From contig NW_008708555.1 in the NCBI RefSeq assembly GCF_000327385.1, positions 2,951,194-3,015,193 of the forward strand: a stretch of DNA of 64,000 bases, read 5' to 3'. The number at the start of each line of letters is the position of its first letter. The first letter of the stretch is position 1. Origin of the DNA: Lottia gigantea. Taxonomy: Eukaryota > Mollusca > Gastropoda > Lottiidae. Position numbers and translations under genes: made by a program. The notes below the pieces were generated by a model. It worked only from the letters and a program-made list of their open reading frames with translations. It was not told where the DNA came from and searched no databases. Shown here piece after piece: positions 1 through 11,099 of this stretch.

Positions 1-430
1 TGTTGACGGGAGGTGTATTTAAATTATCATGAGTGTTGACAATACTTTGAGCAGGTGAGTTGATAAAATCATGGGCAGGAGTGTTGACAATACTTTGAGC
101 AGGTGAGTTGATAAAATCATGGGCAGGAGTGTTGACAATACTTTGAGCAGGTGAGTTGATAAAATCATGGGCAGGAGTGTTGACAATACTTTGAGCAGGT
201 GAGTTGATAAAATCATGGGCAGGAGTGTTAACAATACTTTGAGCAGGTGAGTTGATAAAATCATGGGCAGGAGTGTTAACAATACTTTGAGCGGGCGAGT
301 TGAAAATATCATGGGTAGGAGTGTTGACATTATTTTGGGTAGGCGAGTTGATAATATCATAGGCGGGAGTGTTGACAATACTTTGGGCAGACGAGGTGAT
401 AATATCATAGGCAGGAGTGTTGACAATATC
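1..430. repeat. 48-bp minisatellite (coding on the minus strand)
   Basis: About nine tandem copies of a 48-bp unit, each built of two diverged 24-bp halves. Copies from 1 to about 290 differ by only one or two bases; copies from about 290 to 430 are more diverged. The 48-bp period is a multiple of three, so several frames stay open, but only the minus frame that continues to 718 has a non-repetitive N-terminus. Confidence 0.85.
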
Positions 431-718
431 GTAGATAGAATTATTGGCAATATCATGGACAGAGAATAGTTCTAGGTTTCTAGAATTGTTATCAGGATTT
501 ATTTCTGATGGTGCTCCTTCAGACAAAAATTTAAGCATTGAGTTTGGTGATTGTCTAGGAGCGTTTATTTCTAATGGATTCGTATTTATTTTGTCAACTG
601 TTTTACAATCATTTGTAATTAGTACACTAGACATGATTAAATTTGCTGTATCACTAATTTCACTTTTGGAGTTACTCTTTTCAAGACTCATCTGTAAAAG
701 CTTTTTTCCTCTAGACAT
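1..718 (-). CDS. Partial gene encoding an [S/T]P-rich 8-residue repeat protein (runs off the left edge)
   Basis: A minus-strand frame is open from an ATG at 718-716 to the window edge (239 codons, no stop), so its C-terminus lies outside. Residues 1-90 are non-repetitive and polar, beginning MSRGKKLLQMSLEKSNSKSE. From about residue 95 the protein is a tandem repeat of 16 residues, NTPAHDFINSPAQSIV, which is itself two 8-residue units of form N-[S/T]-P-A-[H/Q]-[D/S]-[I/F]-[I/V]. About nine 48-bp copies are present. The copies nearest the N-terminus have diverged, but by conservative changes (H/Y, F/I, S/T) that keep the frame; those nearer the edge are almost identical. An acceptor-like TTTGATTTCAG lies 7 nt before the ATG. 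I do not recognise the family. No signal peptide or membrane segment is seen; a disordered protein with proline-directed phosphosites is an inference. The overlapping minus frame reading LPMILSTHL is shorter and ends at 19-456. Confidence 0.6.
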   Translation of the reverse strand, partial: MSRGKKLLQMSLEKSNSKSEISDTANLIMSSVLITNDCKTVDKINTNPLEINAPRQSPNSMLKFLSEGAPSEINPDNNSRNLELFSVHDIANNSIYDIVNTPAYDIITSSAQSIVNTPAYDIINSPTQNNVNTPTHDIFNSPAQSIVNTPAHDFINSPAQSIVNTPAHDFINSPAQSIVNTPAHDFINSPAQSIVNTPAHDFINSPAQSIVNTPAHDFINSPAQSIVNTHDNLNTPPVN

Positions 719-2484
719 CATTTTGAATCTGAAATCAAAATGCTATGATGAAACCTTGTATGTCAAAACTTAATTTTTCTCCCAAAATACCAAGTTTAAC
801 TATATTCAAAAACTACAATAGGTTTTTCTTAAAAATATTTTTTAATATTTTTCACATTTATTTAAAAATATTCGAGAAACAGCTATATAATTTATCAAGA
901 TTTCAATGTGTTGTGATAAAACCTCCTATCTCTAACACAATTTTTAGCAATGCTTTTTTTTACACTTTTTCAGACAAATTTGAATAAATTTTCACAGAAA
1001 TGTTAATTCAAATGATGCTATACAACGTTATTAATTGATAAGAAATCATTCAGAAAAATTTTACTGAAAGCTACTTACATTAAGGAAGATTTTGCAGAAG
1101 TTAATTTCAAGTTATCAAAACATGTGACATACGAAGGCTCATTAGAACATTTTGAGGGGAATTATATTTAGATGTTTTGTATATAAGGTAATAAATGAAA
1201 TTTGATTGGTTATAAGGTTTTAATATAAGATGCCCCTTTGAAAATGCTATATTATGATACCAATAAGTCAATTTTAAAAATTTTTGACTTCCAAGGTTTC
1301 ATCAGAACACCGACGTATATGGAAGTTGGTGGTAGGTAGGTAAAGTTAATGAATGCAGTCTAGGGTAAATGAATGAAATTTGTGGTAAGTGAATTACGTT
1401 TGACTAAAAAAAATGAAGTTGTTGGTAAGTAAGATAATTTGTGGTCAGTAATTGAAATTTTGGTTAGAGGCGTTTTCAGCGATTAAGATACATTTCTGGA
1501 AAGTAAAGTAAAATGAAATGATTGATATACCTCCTCATGTGGAAAGTTCATTAGCTGCTATCAATATTACGAGGAAAGTGGTGTTACGGATTTCGTTTTG
1601 CGGTACGGATCGTTAGTACTGGGTTCATATATTTCTTTGGAATATTTACTTGCGTGTTAAAGGCCTCTAATTATCTTTCAAGCAGTTAAATAGGATGACT
1701 TACTTATTGCTGAATGGCTGTTCTCTACGACGTCTCTATTGATAGTATCAGTTCATTAGCGTTATGTGAAAATGTTATGTATTTATGTGCCAATTAAAGG
1801 CCTTAAATTGTTAAACACGAATTCGAGTTGATTTAATGACCTGAAAATTTTTTCGGTTTATCGATGTATAAACGGAAAAAATCTCTGTACACTTATGTAT
1901 AAATCGCTACGCGGTTCAGGTCATTCCTTAAGTAAATTTTGATTAAAAATTAATGTACACTTAAATGTAACTTCCGGCCAAATAGGCGAGCCAACGATAT
2001 CACTTCTTTTTTAGTATAATCATACGAAATCCAGTATGTCCAGTAAACTATTAAATGGTATATTTAAATGCTTATTACTATTAGTCTCAGACTAATAATG
2101 TCTAAACAAGAAATTCTGTTATCTTCTCAGAGAAAATTACTACATGTCCTTGATGTTATACTTTCCTTATAGCACACAATAAGAAATTTGGAAATGTACT
2201 GTGAACTGTACTGTGCTGTCCCTTTAACCTGAAACCTGTACTTATATGTTATTCGACTGTACTTTGTAGAACTAATCTGTACAACCGGCACCCATCGTTC
2301 ATTCAATGCCATTAAAATCTTGTGTGATCTGTTCTGCCGGAGGATTAATGCCCATTCTTCCTTGGCTCGGCTATCCTACGTTAGCCCATACTGTCGAATC
2401 AGACAGATACGACTTTATGACAAACCATAAAGTATTTGGGAGACTTACAGTGGACCCCACATGCACAGCGATTTACTCCAGTGA
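719..2484. other. Gene-free stretch with a splice-donor-like repeat patch
   Basis: No supportable coding region. At about 1320-1480 there is a loose repeat whose core is (T)GGTAAGTAA or GGTAAATGAA, occurring every 20-35 bases on the plus strand; the same kind of patch occurs at 13.5-13.95 kb. A 5' exon with a signal peptide for the lectin gene at 2934 probably lies in this stretch, but I could not place it. Confidence 0.4.
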
Positions 2485-2800
2485 GCCCAGGTTGGTAAGT
2501 TGGTAGATGACAATTTAACGCCCGCTTCCAGCAGATGCTGATGTCGCAGGCTAGGTAGTTGATGGAAGTCGTAAGTGTTGGATTTGTTCAATTGGATGAT
2601 TCGGCTCTGTTGGTTTGGTAGTTGAGAGTTCGTATGATCCGATCGGTCGAATGACATTGCGGCGAAACTTGGCACTGGATGGTATGGCGTGAGTTACTCG
2701 GTCTTCTTCATTCCTCGTTGTGATCACGCACTGTAATTTTTCTTCATTGGTAGTAAATGGTAGTTGTTAGTTTAGTTTGGTTGGGTTATCTGTCAACTGC
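2485..2800 (+). repeat. Dispersed repeat family 1, copy A
   Basis: Matches 26.10-26.76 kb in the same orientation. Shared landmarks in order are GTTGGTAG, AGATGACAA-TTAACG, TTCCAGCA, TTTGGTAGTTGAGA, GGTCGAATGACAT, TGAGTTACT-G-TC and the following CATT-TT-C. No open frame or terminal inverted repeat was found, so the class is unknown. Confidence 0.55.
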
Positions 2801-2933
2801 TATCTGTCACCTGTATCACGCAGTGATACTGCGTGCCAATTTTAATGGTTGTGTCATAATTTGCACAGTTGTCTTGATTATGAATGCTAATATCCCCCCA
2901 AACGTATATTAATCCACTAAAAATATATTACAG

Positions 2934-4561
2934 AAGGCGAAAGAAGGAATTTAGTACTAAGCAAACCAGCTATACAAAGTAGTCAATATTTGGGTTTTGT
3001 TGCGGGAAGAGCTAATGATGGCATTGATGGAGGATTTACATACCAAGGAAGTTGTAGTCACACGGCAGGACATTCTGCTCCTGCTCCAGAAACACATCCA
3101 TGGTGGGAAGTTGATCTGTTACAAGAATATTATATTTCAGCTGTAGCCATTTCACATATATATCAAGGTAAAACTGCATCTTTTCGGTCCATCATAATTT
3201 TGTAAATCTACAAGAAGCACACTTTGATTTACAATTCTGGAGTTAATTATAATCTGCCGAAATTTGAATTTCACTCCGCGACTTTGTGTGTCACCTCAGG
3301 ATTGTTTTCATAATTATACTATTATTTATTAAGTCGATTCAAGAATCTTGAGATAATTGTGTAGTAGTTTTTCATTGTCGGACGAAACACATGCCATCAG
3401 AAATGGACTTTTTTTTTCAGCTGTATTGAATTGTATACCTATTTTCTTATATTTCCCATGATGCTGATATAATAGTATTGTATTTTTATCGATGTTAATA
3501 AGGTTATGGGTGATTGTTGCATTGTTATATCGTATATCGAAATATGACCTAATTTCATTTTTATCAACAGGCTCACCGCAATTGTGCCATGATTTTTCTA
3601 TCAAGATCTATAGAGATGGAGAAACTATTGATGATGCTGTACTTTGTTACTATCATGTGGGGCAGCCAACTAAAGGTGCAACTGGGCTGTATTGGTGTAA
3701 AACTGCTATTAAAGGACGTCATGTAAGAATAACCATTAATGGTAACAAAGCCGAAATGTTGACTGTTTGTGAGGTCAGAAAATATTCTTTTGTACGTTGT
3801 CTCTAAGAGTTAGTCACTTGTTCTATCAACTGACGTGGAAGTCCGGAGATTTTCATTTTTTACATGTTCTAAAATATGATTTTATGAGATATTTTATATA
3901 CATTACATTGTAAAATATGGTATTCCGCCAATATGTAGAGTAATGCGCAAATTAAATCCATTTTTCAAATTGTCTACTGAAAAGGGGTCGAGTCGGTTGG
4001 ATTGGACAATAAACCGAGGATTATAAGCATTTAATTAGCTAAGTCACCAGTTGAATTTTGAGCTCTATAAAGTTATACTTAAAAATGAAATTGATATGTT
4101 GAGATGGACATTTATTTAGTGGTGTAATAAGTTGATATCGTGGTTCACTTTTTCCAAATGAGTCGTGATTTTTAACCAATCAAAACTATCTTTTCATAAA
4201 ATAAAGATTCCTCAAACTCATATAGTATTCAAAGATTTACTGCATGATTGTTTCATTTCGTTTGCCAGAAGTAAAATGTTAACTCTGTCTTTAATCTTAG
4301 GTTAAAGTGATCGACTCTGAGTATTTAACTACTACATCCTTTACCAAGTTCGACGACGGAGATCTAGAATTTCCAAATATGACGTATAGTGTACAAGGAT
4401 ATGGTCAATGTGCTATGAAATGTTATGTGTTACCAATGTGTCATATCTTCAGTGTTAAATTGGTGTCTGACTATTATCAATGTAATATTTTCACCACAGA
4501 AAATCCAAAACTCATTGCTAACACAACTGGTAACCCTGCAACCACTGTTTTTATGATATGA
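2934..4561 (+). CDS. F-type lectin (FTP) domain plus PAN-like domain protein, copy 1 (5' exon not found)
   Basis: Three exons join in phase: 2934-3167, 3571-3773 and 4301-4561 (stop TGA). The first two make one F-type lectin (fucolectin) domain. It begins RNLVLSKPAIQSSQY, has CSHT and PWWEVDL, then GRHVRITI and ends at CEV. The third exon encodes a PAN/apple-like domain with Cys pairs in GQCAMKCYVLPMCHIF and YYQCNIF. Such proteins are usually secreted and bind glycans in innate recognition. The canonical fucose motif H-x26-R-x-D-x4-R/K is incomplete: the His of CSHT is present, but where NRxDCCxxR is expected the protein reads SHIYQGSPQLCHDF. The donor after exon 2 is GTCAGA, weaker than the GTAAGA of the paralogue. 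The first exon starts with the last two bases of a codon, so a signal-peptide exon ending in phase 1 must lie upstream. A poly(A) signal is at 4601. Confidence 0.8.
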
Positions 4562-4600
4562 GATTTTTGGTTGTAATTTTACTAAATAATTCGAATGAAA

Positions 4601-4606
4601 AATAAA
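4601..4606 (+). promoter_or_regulatory. Poly(A) signal of lectin copy 1
   Basis: AATAAA 39 bases after the stop codon of the lectin/PAN gene. It is the first such hexamer downstream on this strand. Confidence 0.5.
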
Positions 4607-4802
4607 TGATTTAATAGTCTTTTTCTTTTGTTTAGTTTTGATAATATACCTATAACTGATCATAAAAATTAGAATAGGGTTGATATTTTTGTTACGCGAT
4701 GATGTCTAATTTATACATTTTGTACTACACATGCAGTTGTATTCGATTTTTATACCAAAATATTATTTAGTTAATTAAATGATTTAATAGTCTTTTTCTT
4801 TT
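4604..4802. repeat. 26-bp perfect direct repeats flanking 147 bp
   Basis: The 26 bases at 4604-4629 (starting AAATGATTTAATAG) recur exactly at 4777-4802. The 147 bases between hold no recognisable element. Confidence 0.8.
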
Positions 4803-4833
4803 TTGTATAGTCCGAGGTTTTAATTATGTCTTA

Positions 4834-5040
4834 TATATAGCTCAGTGAGTTAGACGCTTGCTCTCTAACCTGTAGGTCCAAGGTTCAATCCCGGCATAGG
4901 CCTAGATAATACCTTCGGATTTTCCAGGTCAGAAATTCTGGCAATCTCCGATTCCCCTCCCCGCAACGGACGTAAACCTGACTCTGCCTTCAATAGCCCA
5001 CATGGAACGGTAAAGTAGGACGTTAAACTCCATTCATATC
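4834..5040 (+). mobile_element. tRNA-derived SINE
   Basis: The head carries a pol III A box (TAGCTCAGTGAGTTAGA, from 4838) and B box (GGTTCAATCCC, 4882-4892) spaced as in a tRNA, but the arms do not fold as a functional tRNA. The body runs to a tail GTAGGACGTTAAACTCCATT ending near 5037. Tail fragments in opposite orientation occur at 30.90 and 33.03 kb, showing a dispersed family. No clear target-site duplication was found. Confidence 0.75.
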
Positions 5041-6140
5041 TTTCAAAGGCATATTAGAAGCACAGGTTATAGATAAATAAGACAATTTTATGGATAGATA
5101 CTTCTAGAATATGTATTACTTCAACGTTTCAATGTGGTTCTCACACCGTCATCAGGAATTGACTTTTTTATCCATTCATATCATTTTCATTTTCAAATGA
5201 GCAGATTTCCAGAAAAATTATTTTCTAATAGTTACCTCCCTTGATTATAAAATCTCATTGCCCGAGGCAAATGTTATTTTTTCCTTTCAACATTGAACGT
5301 CAATATATACATAAAGCAGAACAATTTTGTAAACCTCAAACAAGGGCCAGGAAAAGAAGGTTAAAATTGGGGAAGGTCAATGTTGACAGCACAGTCCAGG
5401 GTTCCTCAAGTAAAGTGGAACTTTGCATAACTGTCCTTATTGTCAAAAGAGTGCCATAAATATGGCTTTGCCAACTTGGTTTAAACTATATTTATATTGT
5501 TTGAAATATTATCTATCACTGAAAATTACGGAAATCATTGCAATATACAAGTTGTAAATAGTAAACTGTGGGATAAGCTTGTCTGACCAATTTGCCATTT
5601 TATGATTCCTCATAATACACCGATGCAAACCAAGTTCACCTGCAGACGAGAGCCACTCCAACATCATTATACATCATACATTTGTTAAAGCGTAGTTTTA
5701 AAAACTAAATGGTTTTTACACTTAAAAAGTTCATTGTTCAAGTGAAATAATTGTTTTAATAATTAATAATACATACATATTTTTCACTTGGTTAAGGAAC
5801 AAACATAAATTCTACACAAATTGATCATCCTCTTTGTGTAAAGGAATAATGGGTCCCATGGACAACAAAGCAGACACTACATTCCTAATAACATCTTTTA
5901 ATTCTTCCTTCATTTATCATTGTGTAGTTTATGAATAGTTTCGTGGTTAAAAACCGAAGTAGGTGTTATGTAGGTGCGTGTTGAACGCATTGACTTACCA
6001 TTGACCATGACCTACTTCAAATACAGATTCAACAATGACAACGACCCATGCACGTGCGATAAGTCACTCTTTTGGTATGTCACATAACCAAATTTGTTAC
6101 AGAGGTTCCTCGGGACCTACTCTTTCCGAAAAGATCAGGT
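5041..6140. other. Intergenic, no gene recognised
   Basis: The short open frames here have no recognisable domain. A motif TAGTTACCTCCC at 5229-5240 and its upstream flank match, in reverse complement, the stretch at about 16.71-16.77 kb, so it is probably the edge of another dispersed repeat. Confidence 0.4.
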
Positions 6141-6149
6141 AAGATAAAA

Positions 6150-6440
6150 ATGGACATTTTCAAGATGGCCACCCAGTTTAAGGTGAGACAAACTGTTTGC
6201 CGCTGAGAATATCAAGGAAACGAAACATTCGAATGATGATAATATCAATATGCATGTATTTTGACAAGGGGAACTTAAAAGTTTAATTTTTATTCCAAAA
6301 TGGTCGCAATTGTTCAAAATGGCCACCAAGTTAAAGATGTAAAGAAAAACGTGTTGTTTTTGGCCCAGAAAAAAAGGAAAGATTCGAGTGATATATACAT
6401 ATATTTTAAAATGCCAGTATTTTGATCGGTTTGATTCTCC
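6150..6440. repeat. Diverged dimeric repeat, about 154-bp period
   Basis: Two related segments start at CAAGATGGCCACC (6161) and CAAAATGGCCACC (6315). They share, in order, AGTT-AA-G, GAAA-GATTCGA-TGAT-like and TATTTTGA landmarks. Non-coding and old. Confidence 0.5.
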
Positions 6441-7070
6441 CAAATGGAAAGAAATAATATATAGATTTGAGTATTAAAAATCCAATTCTGCAATCTATAA
6501 ACTGATAATTTGTGAACTATGGTTATTTATTGAAAATCACATCTAGTAGCAATGACGTTAAGGCTCTTACGGAACCTTAATAGATTGTGCGATTTGTTTT
6601 TTTTTTTATATTTTACTTCATACATACAATATATTTACATTTATACACTATTATGTTTCCTAAAGTATACGTCAATTCAAGATCTAAAGGGCTATATAAC
6701 CGATACATTTACAAATTAATTACAGCCGTCAATAAATAAAGATAAACATACTTCACAATGTTGAACAAGAATAAGAATATTTTTAGAGTTTCTAGATGTG
6801 AATATATTTCCATTTGTTCATCAAATTTTTATTTTGTTTTGTTTCAATTATAGCCTGTGTTTTAAAAAAAGAAATGAATTGGTTTAGTGATGGTTTTGAA
6901 TTTGAGCATTTGCATTTGAATATGAAATACTTTCCCAGAATTATAATATGATTTATTAAGTGATATTGATTATTGTCTCCGAAATCATTTTGGTCTATGC
7001 CTAAATGGATTGCTTTATTGGTAAGTTGGATGTTGATATCATTTATTGCTATTATATTGCGAATATGATT

Positions 7071-8314
7071 TCAAATTTCATGAACAAATGTAAAGTAGAT
7101 AAAGAGGTGTTCGACTGATTCAAGATCTGAGCTACAAAAAGTACATAAAGTTGTATCCGTTAGTTTGAATTTAAAAAGTTTGATATTAGTATAAATAATT
7201 TTATGGACATATTTATATTGAAAATTGTTTATTTTGGCATCTTTACAGATGCAATGTAATCGTTTGAACACTTCTTGTATATCGCTCTCTGTTAAATCTA
7301 TGTTTAACTCTGTTTGCCATTTTGTGAAAGATTTTTTTTAATCCAAAAGATTGCCTTACTTGTGTGAAATTCCTTTATATTAATAAACTTTATTCGTCCC
7401 TTTTCACATGGTTGATACATAACGTCACGCTTTATCTTATCTTGGCCATTCCACAGAAAGTTACAGAAAATTGAAGACAGTTTTGTAATAATGTATTCCG
7501 GAACAAATATTGATTGCAACAGTAGAGATAGTTTTGATAGACAGAAGGTTTTGATTATGATATTTTTACCACTTAAAGTCAGTTTGCGTGTATTCCACTG
7601 TTTTAAGACTTTTTCAATTTCGCAAATTTTACATTCAAAATTTAGCTCAGTTTTTATGTTAGAGTTCAAAGAAAAAAATATACCTAATATTTTGATCGAA
7701 GTGGTACAAAATTTCAACCCAATGCTATTTATTTTGTTTTCTAAATTGTTTATGCCACTGTTCAGATCAAAAGCTTCTGTTTTCGCCAAGTTGATAGATA
7801 AACCAGAGATAACTTTAAATTGATTCAGAACCTCAATTAAATCTCGAGCAGTCTTAAAATCTTTAAATAGACATGTAAGGTCGTCAGCAAATGCTATTAT
7901 TTTCAGGGTTTTGTCACCAAAAGATATACCACTATAATTCCTATCATTTCTGATAAATATGCATACTATTTCTATAGCTAAATTAAAGAGTATTGGAGAG
8001 ATCGGGTCACCATGTCTTACTCCTTTTTCAATAGGAAAATATTTTGTCGTGTAACCATTGTTCATTACAGAACATTCGATTTCATTGTATAGAGTACTAA
8101 TCCAACGTAAAAACATCTTTTTGAAGCCAAATTGTCTAAGTACTTCTAAAAGATAGGAGGAGTTTAAAGAATCGTATGCCTTGGAAAAATCTATCGCTAA
8201 GATCATCCCGTTAATACGTCTTTGCTGTGCTAAAGTACTACAGTCATCAATAATTCTATTATTCTCATTAATATGTCTACCTGGTATGAATCCTGTTTGG
8301 TTGGGATGGATCAA
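7071..8314 (-). pseudogene. LINE ORF2, reverse transcriptase and C-terminal part
   Basis: The open stretch 7304-8314 holds the core of an L1-type reverse transcriptase: QTGFIPGRHI, then AIDFSKAYDSL (first catalytic Asp), GVRHGDPISPILF, and the FADDL catalytic box. It continues through the thumb region to FLWNG. A frameshift near 7300-7330 separates it from 7071-7271, which reads KINNFQYKYVHKIIYTN and LCTFC, the usual C-terminal zinc-knuckle region of such proteins. Upstream (about 8315-8870), further pieces in other frames read NSSPGNDGLTYEFY and NWRPISLINVD, the N-terminal part of the same domain. Confidence 0.85.
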
Positions 8315-8869
8315 TTTTTTAAGAAGTATTTCACTCGATTATTTAAAATTTTACTAGCAATTTTGGTATCTACGTTGATTAAAGATATTGGGCGCCAATT
8401 ACCTAAATCTAATTTGTTTTTACCTGGTTTAGGAACAAGTTTAATGATGGATTGTCTTTGAGAGTTTGATAAGCATTTTACATCAAATTATTCATTGAAA
8501 GAGTTTAAAACATGGTTACCTATGATTGACCAGAAACACAATAGAATTCGTAAGTGAGGCCGTCGTTTCCGGGAGAAGAATTCAGTTTAAACGACTTTAA
8601 AACTTCCTTGCATTCCCAGTCACTTAATTTACCCTCAAGATAGTCAGCCTCGTCACCATCTAATCTTGGATGATCAATATAGCTATTTTTGATTGAGTTT
8701 TAAGTGAAAACAAATTTTTATAAAAAAAAAAAAGACTTCTTTTGGTTTATCGAGTAAGGAATTTTCCTTTTCACTTTGTAATTTGTATATACATGTAGAT
8801 TTTTGTTTTTGTTTTTCTAAACTTAAAAAGAATTTTGAATTTTTGTCTCCTTCATGATAATACTGTTAG

Positions 8870-9448
8870 ACCTTTAGGGTGAAGATTTCTGTACACATCA
8901 ACTAACTCAAAGTCGTCTATTATTTTTCCTATTTCATAGAGACCCTTTCTCTTAATTTTGTAGTTTCCCCCTAAACAATCCAAATCCTTATTCAAGGCAT
9001 TATTAAAATCACCGCCTATAATAATATTATTGTACGTTAAATCAATGCTATTCTTAATAACTGAGTTTAATTTTTGATAGAACGTTTCTTGTAATTAGTC
9101 ATTAGTAGGGCTATAAGTTTTGACAAGTATATATGGATAGCTTTCAATATCTATATTTAAGATATTGAAATAGCCATTTTCATCAGGTCTGTGTTTGTGG
9201 ATTGTAATGGATTTAATATGTTGGGAGCATAACACAGCTGTCCCAGCCGAGTTACTTTTCCCATGAGCAAAAAATATTTCCCCACCCCACTCATCTCTCC
9301 ATATTTGTTCGTCCGAAGGAGTACTGTGTGTTTCTTGGAGTAAGATGACGTCATAATCCCTGTCTTTTAGCCATGTATATAGTTTGAATCTTTTATGTTT
9401 ATATCGGAGTCCCCTAATATTTAAAGATATTAATTTAGATGCACACAT
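8870..9448 (-). pseudogene. LINE ORF2, APE-type endonuclease part
   Basis: From the ATG at 9448 the frame reads ISLNIRGLRYKHKR, then DVILLQETHS with the catalytic Glu. It is interrupted by an in-frame TAA at 9095 directly after SPTND. The same frame then resumes with IIIGGDFNNALNKDLDCLGG (the GDFN motif) and VDVYRNLHPK. Soon afterwards the homology jumps to EGDKNSKFF, which in related elements lies far downstream, marking the internal deletion. Confidence 0.8.
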
Positions 9449-9964
9449 TTTGAATTATTAAAGTGATTATATATAGTGTAGTGATAGATGTATTGGAAAT
9501 ACATAACGAGGTATATAATTGTTTTTGATATTTCATGTGTATGTTTTTTGTGAGGGTAGATGTATTTGTAGATACATTATGTTTGAGTGTATATTGTGAT
9601 GTGTTTTGAATTAAAGTATGAAGATTACAATTATAAACGTTGAACATATTCGTTATAATAAAGAAAAACAAAAGATAAAGGAAAAACAAACAAAAAATAA
9701 AATGGAGTTCAATAATTACAAAGAGGCAGGAGAATGAATGTTTTTCCTTGAAAGAGCTCTTCCCTATCATTTGATCAATAAGTTTATAAATAACATCTTT
9801 TCGAAAACTTCTATTAAATGAGAGCTGTCTTTGTTTGAATTAACATGATTTCAATGAGATTTGATATTTTTCAATATTTCGAATATTTTTCAAACTTAAA
9901 TTTAAATAGATATTTCTATTTCTATAATATGACAGTGCTCCTTTAAATTGCTACATATTGACAT

Positions 9965-10807
9965 TTACACGGTTCGTCGATTGTGGATTTTTTCATTAAT
10001 ATTGTCGAATAAATCACAAGTAAACCTTTCATTTTGAACTGTTTTAAAATGAACATTACCATTAAAATACCAAGCATTCTCGATATGTTCACTATGTTTG
10101 AGTCGGTTTATAAGTTCTACGTTACGACGTGTAACGTCGTCAAACAACATTATCCCTTTGGATTTGAAAGTCTTTCTTTTGCGCTTTATTTCTGTCTTTT
10201 TGTCCGATTTAAAAAATTTTAGAACAATTGGTTTTGGTTCAGAGGGTTTGGACGAAGGCATTCTGTGAACAGCAGCAATATCGATATCTTCGATTCTCAC
10301 ATTTGCGTATAATATAGAGAGCCGTTTCACCTCTTCGCGTATATTTTCGTTTGGTTTTTCTTTCAAGCCTAAGACTTTTATATTATATTTACGAGAATAT
10401 TGTTCGTTTCTATTCCCTATTTGGATGGCTTCTCTGGCGATTCCCTGAATATAATCGCTCTTATTCTCCAATTGGTCTACCTTCACTTTAAGATCGTCGC
10501 GCTCATGTGTTAAAGATTCGATTTTGGATTGCAGTTCCAGTTTAGTGGAATTAAATGTTTCAAGTAATTCTGCTTTTAATTCGTCTCTAATTTCAATTTT
10601 CATTTTGTCGAAAAAGTTCGTAAGTGCTACTTCAAGTTGTGAGGAAGTTACCATGTCGCCGAGGCGATTTGTGATTTTCTCGAGCGAGTAATTTATTTTG
10701 TCTAGATCTGACGCTGTGTCGTCGCTAGGTGTTTCAGTTTCAGTCCTCTTGGAACTTCTTCTTGTTTGGGTACGTGGCAACGTCGATTGAATTTTTTTTG
10801 CCGACAT
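9965..10807 (-). CDS. LINE ORF1 protein (coiled-coil, RNA-binding type)
   Basis: An intact 280-residue frame. I chose the Met at 10807 (MSAKKIQSTLPRTQ); an in-frame Met six codons upstream is possible. The N-terminus is basic and Ser/Thr-rich. Residues about 35-135 are heptad-rich (LEKITNRLGDMV, LKAELLETFNSTKLELQSKI, LKVKVDQLENK) and should form a coiled coil. The C-terminal half, with NIKVLGLKEKPNENI, AAVHRMP and PKPIVLKF, resembles the RRM-like and C-terminal domains of L1 ORF1p. It would be the RNA-packaging partner of ORF2. It has stayed open although ORF2 is broken. Confidence 0.75.
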   Translation of the reverse strand: MSAKKIQSTLPRTQTRRSSKRTETETPSDDTASDLDKINYSLEKITNRLGDMVTSSQLEVALTNFFDKMKIEIRDELKAELLETFNSTKLELQSKIESLTHERDDLKVKVDQLENKSDYIQGIAREAIQIGNRNEQYSRKYNIKVLGLKEKPNENIREEVKRLSILYANVRIEDIDIAAVHRMPSSKPSEPKPIVLKFFKSDKKTEIKRKRKTFKSKGIMLFDDVTRRNVELINRLKHSEHIENAWYFNGNVHFKTVQNERFTCDLFDNINEKIHNRRTV

Positions 10808-11090
10808 GGTTAAAAAGTACAGCACCTGAGTTGGTGTTACCTGTACAGTAGGTCACTGTAAATAAACTTGTTGTCCAGCTTAAAACTTATCAATTTCTTC
10901 TTTGTCGATATTGAAAATAAAAAAACAAAGTTTCTCACCGAATCCAAAAGTTAAAAAGTTCTGCAAATTATATACGTGTAGTCAGAGATTCTCCTGGAGC
11001 CGATTGTTGTAATTGTTCATTTGTCATTCCACTTAGAAACGAGTTATTTCACTTTTGAAGACAGAGGTCTTTCACCGTGGCTTAGTCGTC

Positions 11091-11099
11091 GGCCATCTT
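11091..11099 (-). promoter_or_regulatory. YY1-like site in the LINE 5' leader
   Basis: AAGATGGCC on the minus strand, 28-36 nt inside the 5' end defined by the target-site duplication. Human L1 has the same core close to its 5' end, where YY1 fixes the transcription start. Confidence 0.45.

Noticed and set aside
19-456. Minus-strand frame of LPMILSTHLLKVLSTL repeats
   Set aside because: It is confined to the 48-bp repeat, whereas another minus frame continues through non-repetitive sequence to an ATG at 718.
263-773. Plus-strand frames over and beside the 48-bp repeat
   Set aside because: Shadows of the minus-strand coding frame; no domain and no splice support.
4838-4905. tRNA gene
   Set aside because: A and B boxes are present but the acceptor and anticodon arms do not pair, and the sequence continues into a SINE body and tail.
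7491-7823. Plus-strand 110-codon frame
   Set aside because: Antisense shadow of the LINE reverse transcriptase.
9435-9770. Minus-strand frame in the LINE inter-ORF spacer
   Set aside because: Low-complexity AT-rich translation without similarity to LINE proteins.
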